Shown here piece by piece: positions 11,399 to 23,640 of a DNA stretch of 64,000 nt. Positions within the stretch are counted from its first letter, which is position 1; every line of letters begins with the position of its first letter. Origin of the DNA: Filosporella fistucella (taxonomy: Eukaryota > Ascomycota > Leotiomycetes > Helotiales). A program made the translations under genes and the position numbers. The notes below the pieces were generated by a model. The model was not told the DNA's origin. It searched no databases and was given only the letters and a program-made list of their open reading frames with translations. The DNA is taken from NCBI GenBank assembly GCA_030077755.1, contig JAQJZZ010000018.1, forward strand, positions 744,001 through 808,000, given 5' to 3'.

Positions 11399-12668
11399 CT
11401 TGAAAGAATTTCTGAGATGCCTGTCTAGAGGTTTACGATATTCGAGCTAGAGCGTTCTTATTCTGTTCCAGGGAGGAAAGCTGATGATTGAAAGAGGCGA
11501 GATGTGGTGGATGAGAACAAAACAACGGGAAAAGAATTGATTATATAGATACGCATGATATGGAGGAAAGAGCAATGACTGCCACCTTACCAAAGATTTG
11601 AAATGCTCTCGGGGCTCATCGTCTCCGACGCCTGTAAGTCGCCAATACCGTGACATCCTCTTCCCATCTGCATCTGACCAATACCAAAGCTTATGGCAGA
11701 CAATGCTGTGGCAAACTGTAAAGTATTGAGGGAATTTTCATCCCGGCTCTTCAATGGACCGGACTAGTAGAAGGCTGAAGCACTTGCCACCGAGACATGC
11801 AGCACCTTCTTCGAGCTAGAGGCCAAGACAGCATAGAGCGGTCATCATATCGCATTGGTGTTGAGCTTAATTTTTCTTCAGGAGGGTCAGGCCGATCGAG
11901 ATCTTATCAGATCGTAATCCCTGCATATCAAGAAGGAGCAGATCAAATATTCGGAAGGCGTCAATGAGGACGCCAAAATCGATGAAACATTGGAGATCAT
12001 ATATACACATAAGCTTCGCAGTATTTGTCCGCACTTTTGATACAAGTGCAGCAATTGATACGGGAACTACAGGAACTATCAGCTCATTGCATAAATTGAC
12101 TTTAATGACCCTTCATTGACGTTCAGGCCAAGCCATGTTCAGTGCAGTCACGGCGATTTCAACATCCGAAAAAGAATACATGAGAAGTCGAAAAAGAATA
12201 CATGAGAAGTGGCAAAAGTGATGGCATTGAGAATTGCCGTGAGTGAATGAGAGGTTCTGTTATGGGAGAAAGAGAAGAAGTGAAGACGGGATGAATAACA
12301 TCCGAATAAGCTCAGCCACTACTAGCGCTGGTGAGCGGGAAGTTTTCCGAATCAAGGACAGTGGGGCATAACTCGTCATATTGAATCACAATCCAAATAA
12401 TCGGATGGTATCCCTACATAGGTACAAGTACAAGGGAGGTATTAGAATCTTAAGTCTGAATTTATTTTAGTATTGCCTAGATTTAGCAAGGATGGTTACC
12501 TTATCAAATCTAGAAGTTCAAGAAACTATTGCTACTCTTATTATCTAATAATTTACAATCTTTGCCTCCGCTATATAAGGTCTAGCTATTAAAACATAAT
12601 CTGCCTGGTTCTTTCTCTGGATGAATAGCTTTTGTTTTTGGTAGATAATCTCATGGTTTGATAGATAG
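11399..12668. other. Spacer left of the retrotransposon; contains a 22 bp tandem duplication
   Basis: No gene is supported. Around 12170-12215 the unit cgaaaaagaatacatgagaagt (22 bp, shown as two halves: cgaaaaagaat / acatgagaagt) occurs twice in perfect tandem. The sequence becomes AT-richer from about 12450 toward the element. The block 12649-12660 (tctcatggtttg) has a near copy right of the element at 22170-22181. Confidence 0.55.
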
Positions 12669-12865
12669 TGTAAATAGAACCACAAATAATACAAATAATA
12701 AAAAGGGTAAGCAGCTGGTGGTCTTTAGTAATTATGGCATTATTGTCTAAGTCTCTAAGTATAAAAGGTCGAGCCCTAGAATAATATGATAAAACACTAG
12801 AAAATAGCCGAACACGTGCCACACGTGACTAATATAATAAACACTAATTTTAGAGCCCTTTTACA
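12669..12865 (-). repeat. Left LTR (3' LTR of the element), 197 bp
   Basis: Starts TGTAAATAG and ends CCCTTTTACA on the plus strand. It aligns without gaps to 21969-22165 with 12 differences, every one a transition (C/T or A/G). Eight of these lie in CpA/TpG versus TpA context. It contains the palindromic cacgtgccacacgtg block shared with the other copy. Confidence 0.97.
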
Positions 12866-12878
12866 CTTGCCCCTACCC
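12866..12878 (-). promoter_or_regulatory. Polypurine tract of the retrotransposon
   Basis: The minus strand reads GGGTAGGGGCAAG immediately before the 3' LTR. This is a purine-rich run in otherwise AT-rich DNA and the expected primer site for plus-strand DNA synthesis. It independently supports the minus orientation. Confidence 0.7.
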
Positions 12879-15250
12879 AGTTTTATTAAACGAGTACATT
12901 TAAGTCTTCTAAAATAGGCCCAAATAACTCTAATCGTAAGGAAATGCTCAAAAGAATAAAGTGATCCCTAATGTTAAAACCTAAAAAGAAAATATCCCGT
13001 GACCTTCCTTAAAAGTTTACTTTTAAAGAATAGCGGACAATTGGCCATTTACTCTCAATTCCAGGCTCATATGGCTTCTCATAGCATATATAAACCCTCC
13101 CATTCCTTTTAATCTCTCAAACTTAATATCTTTCCTATTTTCTTTATAACTTTTCGCCCACCTCTTTTATAATAGCTTATAGCGATAATAATCCTTCCTT
13201 AGATACCCTTATCGCTATTGCTATCCTTAATTGCAAAGGTTTATTATTAAGGTAGGTAATAAAAAGATGCGCTAATAATAGATTAAGATTTTTGCAATTA
13301 CGGGGTATAGTAATACTCGAAGATAAACACTTTTGGCCTTTTATTAGAGCTAAGTTTTGCTATCTAATATATCTTTTATCCCTTCTTTAACTTCTCATTA
13401 AGTCTTGCTCCTTTATTAACGATTATCGTCGTTATTTAATATCGTTATCGTCGTTCGGCGCTCTCTTGGAGCAATCGAATTAGGGTAGTCATATAAGCTA
13501 AGTACCACTTTATTATAATAGTCTTATAATAACCACGTATAGGGTTTTCACACTCGCCTAAGGTAGCCGATACGTCCTTGATTAATCTTGGGCCAGATAT
13601 GGTTTCTTTTACGGTTGGTTAATTTAAAAGAATTAATTGGCTAACCGTCTTTTATACTTCTTAAATCCCATTTTCCGTCTTTCCTTCCTTCCTTTAATCC
13701 TTTCTTCCTTTAATAACTTTAACTTATATATTAGTGATTAGGATATAAATAGGTTAATAACCTTAAATGAGAACCTCAAATTCGAATATATATATGGGAT
13801 AATAAGGTATTAGGTAATAGGGCTCTATATAAATAGATAAATATCGGTAAGCACTAGTAACGCGGCTAATTTAGTTATTTTCCTTATATTTCTTTGCTTA
13901 TCCTTATGATATTATTCATTTTTATTATTATAAAGAGTTTTATAAGGATCTTTTTAGCTAGTGCCAAACTATGGGTTAAGGGATTAAAAGTATATTAAGC
14001 TTCTATTTCCATGAAGTGCCTTTCACGGGTTATCTAAGCTATATAGGGCGTGCTTTGCATGTCCAGATAGCGGTGTATTACCCTGGTTGGTATATATTAA
14101 GAGTTTTTATAGAGGGCTTAATAGCTTCTTTTTTCTATACCATACTTGTCTTAATAGCTTATCTTATATTACATGCATCTTCGGCTTTTGCTAGGGAGAG
14201 TGCCTCTTTGTGGATCCGTGCGAGAATGTGAGAGAGACCTACCCACGGTTAGGAACGTTATCGTCGTTAAAGTTTCTCTAATAGACGTAAAACTCTTAAA
14301 GGGTTACTAATGCAAATTTTAAGGATGTCTCCTTTAATAGAGGAAATATGTCTTTGATTAGTGGCTGGCTATTATGGACTTTGGCTATTTGCTTTTATAA
14401 TAAAAGCTTATTAAACTTATTAAGTCATTATAGCTATAAGGGAGGTGCCCGGGCACTTTTTAAACCTTGTATTTATACTCTAATAAGCGGTGTGCTAAGA
14501 AGCCAGTGGGGAATATTAATTATTTAAGGGAAAATACTCTATTTTTCGAGCTAGAACAGATATATTCTAAATTAATTGTAAAGATTGTTGCCTTTTTGAG
14601 TCTTAATAGGGGGTAATTGCTAGCCATAGCTGCTTTTCCTTAAGATTTGAGATGGTAATCATTTAAAATTAAGGGGAATTCCGAGGGCTTTATTTTATTT
14701 TTAAGGGTTTTTCTTTTAAGGGCTTTCTTAAGGTTTACTTCGGTGTGTCTCATAATAGGTTCCTAGTCTAATCCCAGTCTCCTATTACCTTTTTACTTTA
14801 ATTTATTAAAGCAAATCTAATATTAAACCCTTTATAGAGTTATGGTTATAAGAAAGGTGTCCTAAAACCTTGCCTGGGGTGCGGTTAAGATATCTCTTAA
14901 TCCTATTTAAAAGAGGTTTAAAGACACCGATCTAGAGCGCTTATAGAGCTTCGGCTCTCCCGCTTATTTATAATTAAAGTCGGCCTCGTCCCATATATTA
15001 GGGCAACGCGAGCTAATGGATCCTATATAAAAGTAGATAAGGGGTATTATATCGGTGTCCTTTATAGTTTTTAACTATTAAGGTAATCTTCTAATTACCG
15101 CGTAGGGATGGCGCTTATAGAGCTTTTGGTTCTCCCGCTATCTTAAAGAGTGGCTCCTACTTAGGGCCAAGTCAAATGTTAATATAGCATCGCCTAAGCC
15201 TAAAGATAGCTAGCTAATTTAATATAATTTAAAATGGTCGCCGCTAATGA
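12879..15250 (-). other. 3' part of the retroelement beyond integrase, no recognisable gene
   Basis: About 2.4 kb separates the last integrase-like sequence from the 3' LTR. This is long for a gypsy element. All frames are full of stops. It contains an imperfect direct repeat (14937-14964 and 15111-15139, gcgcttatagagctt...ctcccgct). A related motif sits near 21931-21953 beside the other LTR. It could be an eroded extra ORF, an untranslated region or a nested insertion. A plus-strand ORF at 14016-14231 is not convincing. Confidence 0.5.
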
Positions 15251-15886
15251 TATTTATTAATTATCGCCCTTAGAGTCTTTATATTTAGATTTATTTAATT
15301 TATCTAACCCTTTTAAGCTATCGCTATCGCTATTATCCTATATAATGGGGTCTATTATAATAAATCCTTCTCTTCTTTAAATAAACCTCTTTAGCCTATT
15401 TCCTGCAAATGATCCTTATAATTAAATACCATCTAGCTCTTTTAGCTTAAAATATCCTTTTATATTATTTGCTAAGGTAATTCAATAGGGTCCCCTCTAT
15501 TAGTATTTAAGTTTAATATTTAAAGATATATTAATTGCCTTCTTTATATCAAGAATTAAAATAATATTATTAACTTTAAGGCTATATATTTATAATTTGT
15601 GAGTTTTATTAAATGCTTCCTTTCCTAATTCCCTAATTCTTCTTTTTCTTAAGGTGATTTCTTTTATATCTTTATCTCTTAATTCTAGCTATCTTATTCA
15701 TATAACTAAAAGATTAGCTCATATTCTTATTTTCTTCTAATCTAGCATTCTTTAAACGGGATGCTATATCTCTATTAAAAGAATTGCTTCCCTTTTATAA
15801 AGTAAAAAGAATAGTGTGACACCGGTTAATCCATATATGCTAATTTGGCATGCTAATAGGATTAAATGAAATTTCTTAATCCATTT

Positions 15887-16222
15887 TTATATCTCTCCTC
15901 CTATTATTTTTGTTAGCGATTTTAAAATATCCTTATATCCCCTCTTAATTATTCCGTTTGCTTTTAAGTTATATATTAAAATCTGCACTCTTTTAATTCC
16001 ATATTTCTTAATAAATTCCGTAGTAATACCCTTATTTTCTGGACCTCCATTTATTATAAGTCTCCCAAAAATCCCATGCCTATAGATAATATCCTCCCAA
16101 ATGAATTTTGCTATTAAAGCGGCGTCTGCTTTTGCTAAGGCTCTTTCTTTTAGCCAGCTAGATAAATCATCTTTTATCAAAATAAAGAACTTCTTACCGT
16201 TATTATTTAATATATAAACCAC
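15887..16222 (-). pseudogene. Retrotransposon integrase core, degenerate
   Basis: An open stretch of 111 codons in the Ty3/gypsy integrase region. It carries FILIKDDLSSWLKE (first catalytic-Asp region), then RLIINGGPENKG, then ANGIIKRGYKDI (the NPxANG-xxER-type block with the third acidic position). In relatives the second block normally reads D-G/N-G-P-E. Here the aspartate reads Asn, as does the Pro-to-Leu-like change near the third motif, consistent with C-to-T/G-to-A mutation. The ORF has no start of its own and ends in a stop where the integrase C-terminal part continues in the same frame for a few hundred bases. It lies downstream of RT on the minus strand. Confidence 0.8.
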
Positions 16223-17099
16223 GTTAAGACCTACTTTTTATTACATGCCGGTTATCCAAGTTATATAAAGTGGCTTATCATACTTTAACCCTAATCTCAT
16301 CTAACATTTTTTATAGCTTATGTAAAAGGCTCTATAATTAGTAAATACACCACTCCACCAAAATCTATTCGCGGATCTATGATATGTCTCTTCTTTTCCA
16401 TAATAACTACCCTTAATATAACATTCCGATATAACTTGGTTCCTCTTTTTAGCTCCATCCACGACTAATTTTATTAGGATATCCTTAAAGGTTCTCTTAT
16501 AAAGTTATTAATCTCTAATAATAAAATCCAAGGCTTTATTCTTAAAGATTTTAAATTATAATATAATCATACCGCCCGGATTTCGGAATATTATAAGAAA
16601 GGAAGTAATTATTTAAGATTTAGGTAAATAGGATTTATTTAGGTATTACTTTTAAGCTAATATTATATTATATACTAATATATGATAAATTCTTACGTCA
16701 ATCCAATTATCCAGGTCTTCTTTATTTTCTCTTTCCTCTTTATCTCCTAGGAAAATTGGTTTTTTTAATAGGCCATTTATAGTAATATTCTTGATTCCTA
16801 AAATGTGTCTAACTTTAAAGTCTATCAGTCTCATTCAAGCTATCTAGCGTGTAAATATTGCTCCCGGCAAGTTAGATGCGGCTCTATTTAGCTACGTTAC
16901 TAGAATTATAGCGTCTATTTCTAGGATAAAATGCACTCCATATAGATCTCCTCTTATTTTCTTTATAGCTTTTAAGGCACCTCTATATTCTCGTTTAGTG
17001 GCATTATAGTTTTATTTAACTAAAGACCAGAGTCCGCTTTTATATTTGCTTAGATATCTATTTTTATCTTTATCGAGCTATTAAAATATAGCACCCTAT

Positions 17100-18250
17100 C
17101 CTTTTAGACTAGTATCCACTATTAAAATAATCTCTCCTAAGTCCTTCCCGTACCTTATTTTTATTAAGGCTAGTGCCAATATTAGCGCATATTAAATTAT
17201 AAAAAGCGCATTTTTCTAAGGTTACTCCTACTTAAAGTCTACTCCTTTTTTTATTAGAGAATATATTAGTTCTATGATTTTAGCATAATCTTTAACCCAA
17301 ATATGGTAAAAAACATAAATGCCTATAAATGCTTTAGCTTTTATAACATTATCGCATTTTAATTATTTTAAAATTTTATCGATTTTGGCTATTTTTAGGT
17401 GTCTCCCTTTTAAATCGGTGACATAGCTAATAATTTTTAAGCCTGGCATATAGAATTGTGATTTAATTCCAATGGTTGCTCTAGCTCTTTCTAATCTTTT
17501 TATTATCAGGTCCAAGTTTTAAAGATATTCTAATATAAAACGTCTAATTCCTAGCGCCACTTCTTTATTATTATAAAAGGAATATAATCCTTTTACTCCG
17601 ATATTATCTATATATAGTAACGCGATATATAGCACGTAATTAAGTAAAATCTTATAAACTATTTTATAAAACTATATAATCGAGTTAGTACTACCTTAAG
17701 GGAGTCTTATTAACCTAATAAGTCCGATTGAGGTGTATATAATAGTTATATCTCTATCCTTGAGATTTAATAACATTTAATTATAGCTAGAAAATAAGTC
17801 CACTAATAATGCTATTATTATTCCTATGAATTCTTCTAAGAACTAATCTATATTTAATGGAATATTCATATCCCTAATTATAACTCGATTTATTTTAATT
17901 GCCGCTATAATGAGTTGATAGCTCTTCTTTTCCTTTTTTGTTATTAAGAACCACTTATTTTTATACGGATTATGATACTATTCTATTATTCCTCTACGCA
18001 TTCTATCTCTTAGCATCTTAATAACTTTTTTATTAAGCGCTTTTAGCACTGGAAATGAGCTTTCTTATCATGCTTAATAAGGAATAGTCTTAATTCTAAG
18101 TAGTAATATAATATTTAAAGTAATAATTCCTATTTCTATCTAATTAAATGCAATAGCTTCCTTATGATTTATAAGTATTTACATGAGTAACCTTCTTTCT
18201 TCGTCTATAATAGTCTTTCCCACTATTATCTGCTCTATCCTTTTTATTAT
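17100..18250 (-). pseudogene. Retrotransposon reverse transcriptase / RNase H region, degenerate
   Basis: Conceptual minus-strand translation, interrupted by stops, shows the RT active-site block as YIDNIGVKGLYS at about 17580-17614. The normal motif is YxDD, and the second Asp (GAT) reads Asn (AAT), at codon 17603-17605. It is followed by a conserved gypsy segment resembling SQFYMPGLKIISYVTDLKGR, then AKAFIGIYVFYHIWVKDYAKI, the connection toward RNase H. Further on, GEIILIVDTSLKG resembles the first RNase H strand with its catalytic Asp. Boundaries are approximate. No intact reading frame exists. Confidence 0.75.
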
Positions 18251-21072
18251 AAGTCTACTTCCTGGTATGCTAATTATAAATCTTCCTAATATCTAATCAT
18301 TAAATTTACCTATCTTAATATTTGGCTTCTCATCTTTTAATTTTTTAAGCTAATTAACCAATCCTCTTAGATTCGTCCTATTAAAATCTCCTAAGCTTAC
18401 TAGTTAAACCTTATCGGCGATTTTTTTATATGCTATATTGACCTTAAATGGTCTTTAAGGGTAGTGTTAACTTGGATTACCTTCTTTTCTTTCTTTAATA
18501 ATAATAATAAAATCATCTATTCTAATAACTCCATCCATTTATATTATATATATATTAAATTTTACGTATAATTCCCTTTTTATATTTTTCTTCTTTTCCT
18601 TTTATCTATTACATCGCTTTAACCTCGAATTATTACTCTATTCTTTATTACTTTAAGAGCTATAATGTATTAATCCTAGGCTTTTAATCTTATTAACTTA
18701 TAACCCGTTTTATAAATTAGCTAAACTTTTCCCGCTATCTCTATTTCTTTAGCGCTAGCATACTTAGTTTTATCTCTAGCAATTATAACCGTTCCTACCA
18801 CTCCTTAAATATTTATAAAGCAGGCTTGCATGATCCCTCCTCTTAAATAATAAAAGTTAAACTTTATTTTTAGCAAATATAGCATTCCTAAAAGAATCTC
18901 CTTTTAATAATGAGAGACTACCTAAAAGTTAATATAATAGATAATACCTCCAATATTAATAGGGACATTCTTAATAAAGCCTATAAATAGTCTATTCTCA
19001 TTATTAATAGTTAAATAGGTCATTTATCTTTTTATTTTTAATATTATGAGTTTTACTTCCTCTGCCCAGTTTCTTCCTATAATATTAACCTCTATTCCTA
19101 TATCAAAAATTGCTATAACCTTAATTTTATTATTAATTAAGACTTCTACTTTCGGTATTCTTATTACTAATGCTAGGCACCTTTAAATAATGGAACCCAT
19201 TTTAATAGCATTAACTTTAAGAATAACTACTTTCCTAAATCTTTTTAGCATTTAATTTTTAGTTTCTCCTAGATTTTATAAGATAAAATCATTTCCTCCA
19301 GTTTTTGGAATAACATATCTTTTTTAAGCCATTCTAAAGACGTTTTCTTAAATAGCATAAATGTCTTATAAACGCATTTCTTTCCCTAAGAAAAGTCAAT
19401 TAATAGCTTTTACTCTTACTTTTAAACTAGTATATTAATTAAGGATTCGGTCCCTATTTTTCTTTATTCCTTGATTTAAGGCTCTTCTAGGTTTCTTAAC
19501 TATTAGCTTAATAACTTTATCTTTTAACTCAATTATAATTTCCTCCATTTTAATATCCCCTTAAGAATCTTGCTACTATAATTAGCTTTTATTAATTATA
19601 ATTATATTAGACTTTTTTAATTCTTTATTATTTTTAATGCTTGGGCGCTATAAAATAATATTATAATTTTATTCTCTTATTATTTTTCCTAGATTAATCC
19701 TTAGCTTTAAGACTTTCTTGGCCACCTTTATTATATTCTCAAAATATATAATAGGCTTCCTAATTCTAATAATTACACTTAATATTACTTCCACGTTTAT
19801 TAAGTCTTCTTCCACTTCTAAGTCTAATTTTATTAGCGGCAATCATCCAGAAAGCTAAATCTTTCTAATTCCCGCTAGCCTATTTAATTAAAGAATAAAG
19901 GTTAATTATAATAACGGTGCAAGTGGTTAGTAGCCTATAAAGGAGATAGGTTATTATAAACGTGCTCCTTATATATTAAAATGTGATGGCTTTATTAGTT
20001 ATTTAAATACTTAAATATTTATACGTCTTATATCTACGTTCTTATCTAAATCTATGCTATTTATCACTAATCGAATAATAGCTACCTAATTCTAATCTCT
20101 TCTTTTCCTTAATAATTAAGCTCTTATTCTTCTCGGACCAAGTGCAATTTTGCCGAAGTTATTAGAGTGAATTATGCCTATAATTATTATATAAAGGTAT
20201 ATAGGATATTTATCCCTAAACCTATATTACTCTACTCCAAATTTCCTATTATAAAAGTTATAAATAATATCCTAACTTTTATAGACTTTAATAACATTAA
20301 TAAAAACATTATTTAAGAGATTAATATTATTATTATATCTTAAGTCTTAATAGGAATATCCATTATACTTATTTTTATATATAAGATGTTAAGCTCTTGC
20401 TTTTTTTCTAAATTTTAGATTATAATTCTCACTATCTAATCTCTTTTCCACTCTTATATTCCTAATCTTTAAACGTTTAAAATCCAACGTAAGTGCCTTT
20501 AACTTTACGTTTATATTAGCTATTTAAGAGAATATTATCGGCGGATTAATGGCTAATATTATAGGTGATTTTAGATTATTAAGCTATTTAACTATAAATG
20601 TTATCTCTTCTTTATAGCTTGCTATTAGGTTTTTTTAAAGTTCCCAAACCTTTAAGCTATGTCCAGTATTCATAGAATTCTTGGCATACTCTCTAAATTG
20701 GCTATATTTATTATAAGACTCCGGTTTATTATAATTAATCTAATACTTATTAATAATCTTTTCCCTTATGGACTTAGGCAAGCCGATAAGTAGGAATCTC
20801 CCTTGATTAGCATGACTTAAAATACCCTTTATAACTAGTTCTCCTAATATAATATGGAATTCCCTAAGAAATGCTTTAAGATCAATAGATTTGCGTTTAA
20901 CCCTAATGAATTATTTAAGGAAAATAATAGACATTTTAAGTTATTTAGGGTTAGAGTTAGCGAATTTTTTATGGATTATAAGAGCGAATTTAGCATATAA
21001 TTTCTTATTAAGGTACTCGGATAGGCCTTTGATTTATCGTCATTTAATCTAATTAGCATATCTTAAGAGCCT

Positions 21073-21294
21073 CTAGATTTTATTAGCTTCTGAGATTCCA
21101 TAATTATTACACGTTTCTTTAAAATGACGTGTAAATTCTTTAGCATAAATTCCATTAAAGTATGGCATGCCTTTACTCCTTGGTGCTGGCATGGGGCCAA
21201 AGTAATTAATAATATTAGGGGTAATAGCTAGAGGTGCTTTAAACTTATTATTATCCACTAGTGCCAACGTGTCTATTTTAGTAATATTATCCAT
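21073..21294 (-). pseudogene. Retrotransposon gag, N-terminal fragment
   Basis: A 73-codon open piece starts with an ATG at 21294, about 675 bp inside the 5' (right) LTR, the expected position for gag. It contains PYFNGIYAKEFTRHFKETCNNYGI, written here in two parts as PYFNGIYAKEF and TRHFKETCNNYG. This resembles the gag region of fungal gypsy elements (substrate-domain motif P-x-F-x-G followed by FL..F). It ends in a stop, and the frame continues beyond with repeated stops. The zinc-knuckle part was not identified. Confidence 0.6.
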
Positions 21295-21968
21295 TTTAAG
21301 AGTTCCTATGTTATTTCTGATAGATATAATTATCGGTTTTATGATAAATATATTAAATAATGGTTTTAATATCAGGAGTAAGGCTATTATATCTTATATC
21401 TTTTTTATTAAATAATGATTTTTCTAAATGTGGGTGTTAAGCTTATAAAGAGTCTGGTTTGATTCCCCTATTCCTTCCCCTAAAATCTCCTTATATTCTA
21501 AGAATAATACCCCTTTTTTTAATATTTAAAGATATTTCGCTAAGATATTTAAAAGGATTTTTACCAATTTAAGCCATAAGTTATAAAGTATAATATAAAC
21601 TCTAATATATCTTAGAATAGTCTAATATATTAATTCCTTTATTAAACTCCAGGTTTTAGATAATCTTAGAAGGTCTAATCCCCTATATAACTCATCTCGG
21701 TCGTTGATTGCATATAGAATTATAGAGTTTTTAGAGGCGTTTTATGATAAGAGCTTTTTTTCCGACGTTATTATAATAAGCTTAGACCTTTAAATATTCT
21801 TAGGGTCTCTGGCATAGCCCACATTTTATCTATGTTATAGCATCTTATAAATATTGATAGCTTTAAAGCTTTTATTCCTATGGCTAGAAATTATGTAAAT
21901 AAATTTCTTATAATAGAAGGGTATATGGAGATAGAGCCTTCGGTTTTTCTCCCTACGTAGGTCACTAA

Positions 21969-22165
21969 TGTAAATAGAATCACAAATAATATAAATAATA
22001 AAAAGGGTAAGCAGCTAGTGGTCTTTAGTAATTATGGCATTATTATCTAAGTCTCTAAGTATAGAAGGTCGAGCCCTGGAATGATATGACAAAACACTAG
22101 AAAATAGCCAAACACGTGCCACACGTGACTAGTATAATAAACACTGATTTCAGAGCCCTTTTACA
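21969..22165 (-). repeat. Right LTR (5' LTR of the element), 197 bp
   Basis: Counterpart of 12669-12865. It keeps more C and G than the left copy at several CpA/TpG positions. The sequence just inside it (minus strand, ttagtgacctacgtagg) occupies the place of the tRNA primer-binding site, but I could not match it to a tRNA. Confidence 0.97.
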
Positions 22166-22251
22166 ATAGTCTCATGCTTTGGTAATAAGTGGCAAGCTTC
22201 GGTTTGTTTAACAAGGTTGGCATGTTCAAAGGTAAGTTTGAGCGATCACTG

Positions 22252-23640
22252 TTATCTCAAGGTGCTAATCGTGCTATATCCAGGAATCAGATCTTGAAGC
22301 CCGGGGCATTTGATAAACGCAGCATGCTGATTCAGGTCTCGGACAATTAAATTCCACTCTAAGTACACGCTCCCCCCCGGAGACTCAGTAGAAGCTCGAC
22401 CTGGCTCGACTCGTGCAATAGCACGATCATGTTGGCCACCGATTGGGGTGGTAGGGGTTGTGCTGGATGAAATTCCACGAGCTCTAACATTGCTGCCATT
22501 CTGATTGCTACTACCTGCGCCACCAACATTATCATTGCCCTGCCATGTCCAACTGTACGCTGAGCAGTAGATTGAGGAGGATTAACATGATTGCCTTGAC
22601 TACTGCTACTTCCAATTTGCTTGCTAGTACCAGGCCTACCACTGCTTCCTCGTCGAGTCCAGCTGCCTGCAACGGATCGACCAGCTGACCGGCATACATC
22701 TGCTTGAAATCACCCTTGTTTGCTGGCAGCCTATTAATTTCTCGATTGAGAGCTGGGTTGGGAGGCACGTCAAAATTACGAGAAGGGTTGCTACCATTGG
22801 CAACAGCGCGATCCAGACTGAAATCGGCAGCAGATCTCACTAGAAAACAACTACATCTTTTTGTTATGAGTGGACAGAATGAGTTCGGTTAGGCCCCCGT
22901 CTGCACCCATAGAGCCGCGAAATGTGTCTCGCAAGAAGCTGTGTGTTGTCTTATCAACTTGCTCGATCTTTGAGAACAGATTCTCGAAAGCTTTCGATTT
23001 GTCTGCCTGAGCTACTGACACCCCCTCTATTATCGATGTGATGAGTTTGGGCTGAGTACGGCGTGCCTTCAATTGACCTTTTTCTGACAGAGCTTGCTCA
23101 GCCCAGGAATGAACCCTTGGTTTGCCGAGCATTCGCCTTGCAACAACTCATTGTGGTTCCCATGGGTCAATATCGCACCGCTGGTCTCCTCTTCTTGGGA
23201 TGCACATCAGATTTTATTGGATCTCCTTTTGGAGGAAAGTCTCCAGGCTAGAACCAGTGACGACGGTGGAAGGTATTGGTTGCCTGTGTCAAAATATTGG
23301 TGACCATATGTCCCAACACCCTGTCACTGAGGTAACTGAATTTTGGCATTTTATCAAATCTTTGGGAAAGATCCTGTGAATCATACAGTAGTCTCTGCAG
23401 ATAAAATTTATCTGGATTACCACTGGTATAGGGGCCCTCTGCATTTGGCTGGATCAGGACCGGTGGGCAATTGTGCCATTGTTGAGTTCTGCGAGCTTTT
23501 GAGATAGTTTCGGCATCGAGACTTCGATAAATGCTTCGAAGCAGATTCAAATTCGCGTCTTTGGGGGTTGATTTGGAGGCAATTTCGGCTGCGCGTCTTT
23601 AATGAAAGGCCAATACGAAATCGTAGAGCATCAAGAAGTA
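22252..23640 (-). pseudogene. Decayed unrecognised gene beside the retrotransposon
   Basis: The minus strand carries long coding-like stretches that shift frame: 23550-23248 (YLQRLLYDSQDL...), 23132-22851 (FSKIEQVDKTTHSFLRDT...), 22840-22532 (VPPNPALNREINRLPANK...), and a final one to a stop at 22252-22254 ending CPGLQDLIPGYSTISTL. A Ser/Gln/Asn/Gly-rich linker precedes the last part. No GT..AG intron set that I tried joins them cleanly, and stops separate the first two. I conclude this is a single gene broken by several frameshifts and stops, with its 3' end about 85 bp from the LTR. I do not recognise the family. Base composition is not AT-shifted, so RIP did not obviously spread here. Confidence 0.55.

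Larger units (their letters stand above)
12669..22165 (-). mobile_element. Ty3/gypsy-type LTR retrotransposon, full length, RIP-inactivated
   Basis: Two 197 bp direct repeats bound a 9,497 bp element that reads on the minus strand. Both LTRs begin TGTAAA and end TTTACA. Flanking ATAG (12665-12668 and 22166-22169) is a likely target-site duplication. Coding order along the minus strand is gag (start near 21294), a region that should hold protease, reverse transcriptase (about 18.2-17.4 kb), RNase H-like remnants, then integrase (about 16.3-15.3 kb). This RT-before-IN order defines Ty3/gypsy. A purine-rich tract lies just inside the left LTR, as expected for the 3' end on the minus strand. The interior is very AT-rich with stops in all frames. 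Catalytic residues are altered in a G-to-A manner, and LTR differences are all transitions, as RIP would produce. It cannot be autonomous. Confidence 0.93.

Noticed and set aside
14016..14231. 71-codon plus-strand ORF inside the retrotransposon
   Set aside because: Opposite to element coding direction and embedded in RIP-mutated AT-rich sequence. The hydrophobic composition is expected from AT bias.
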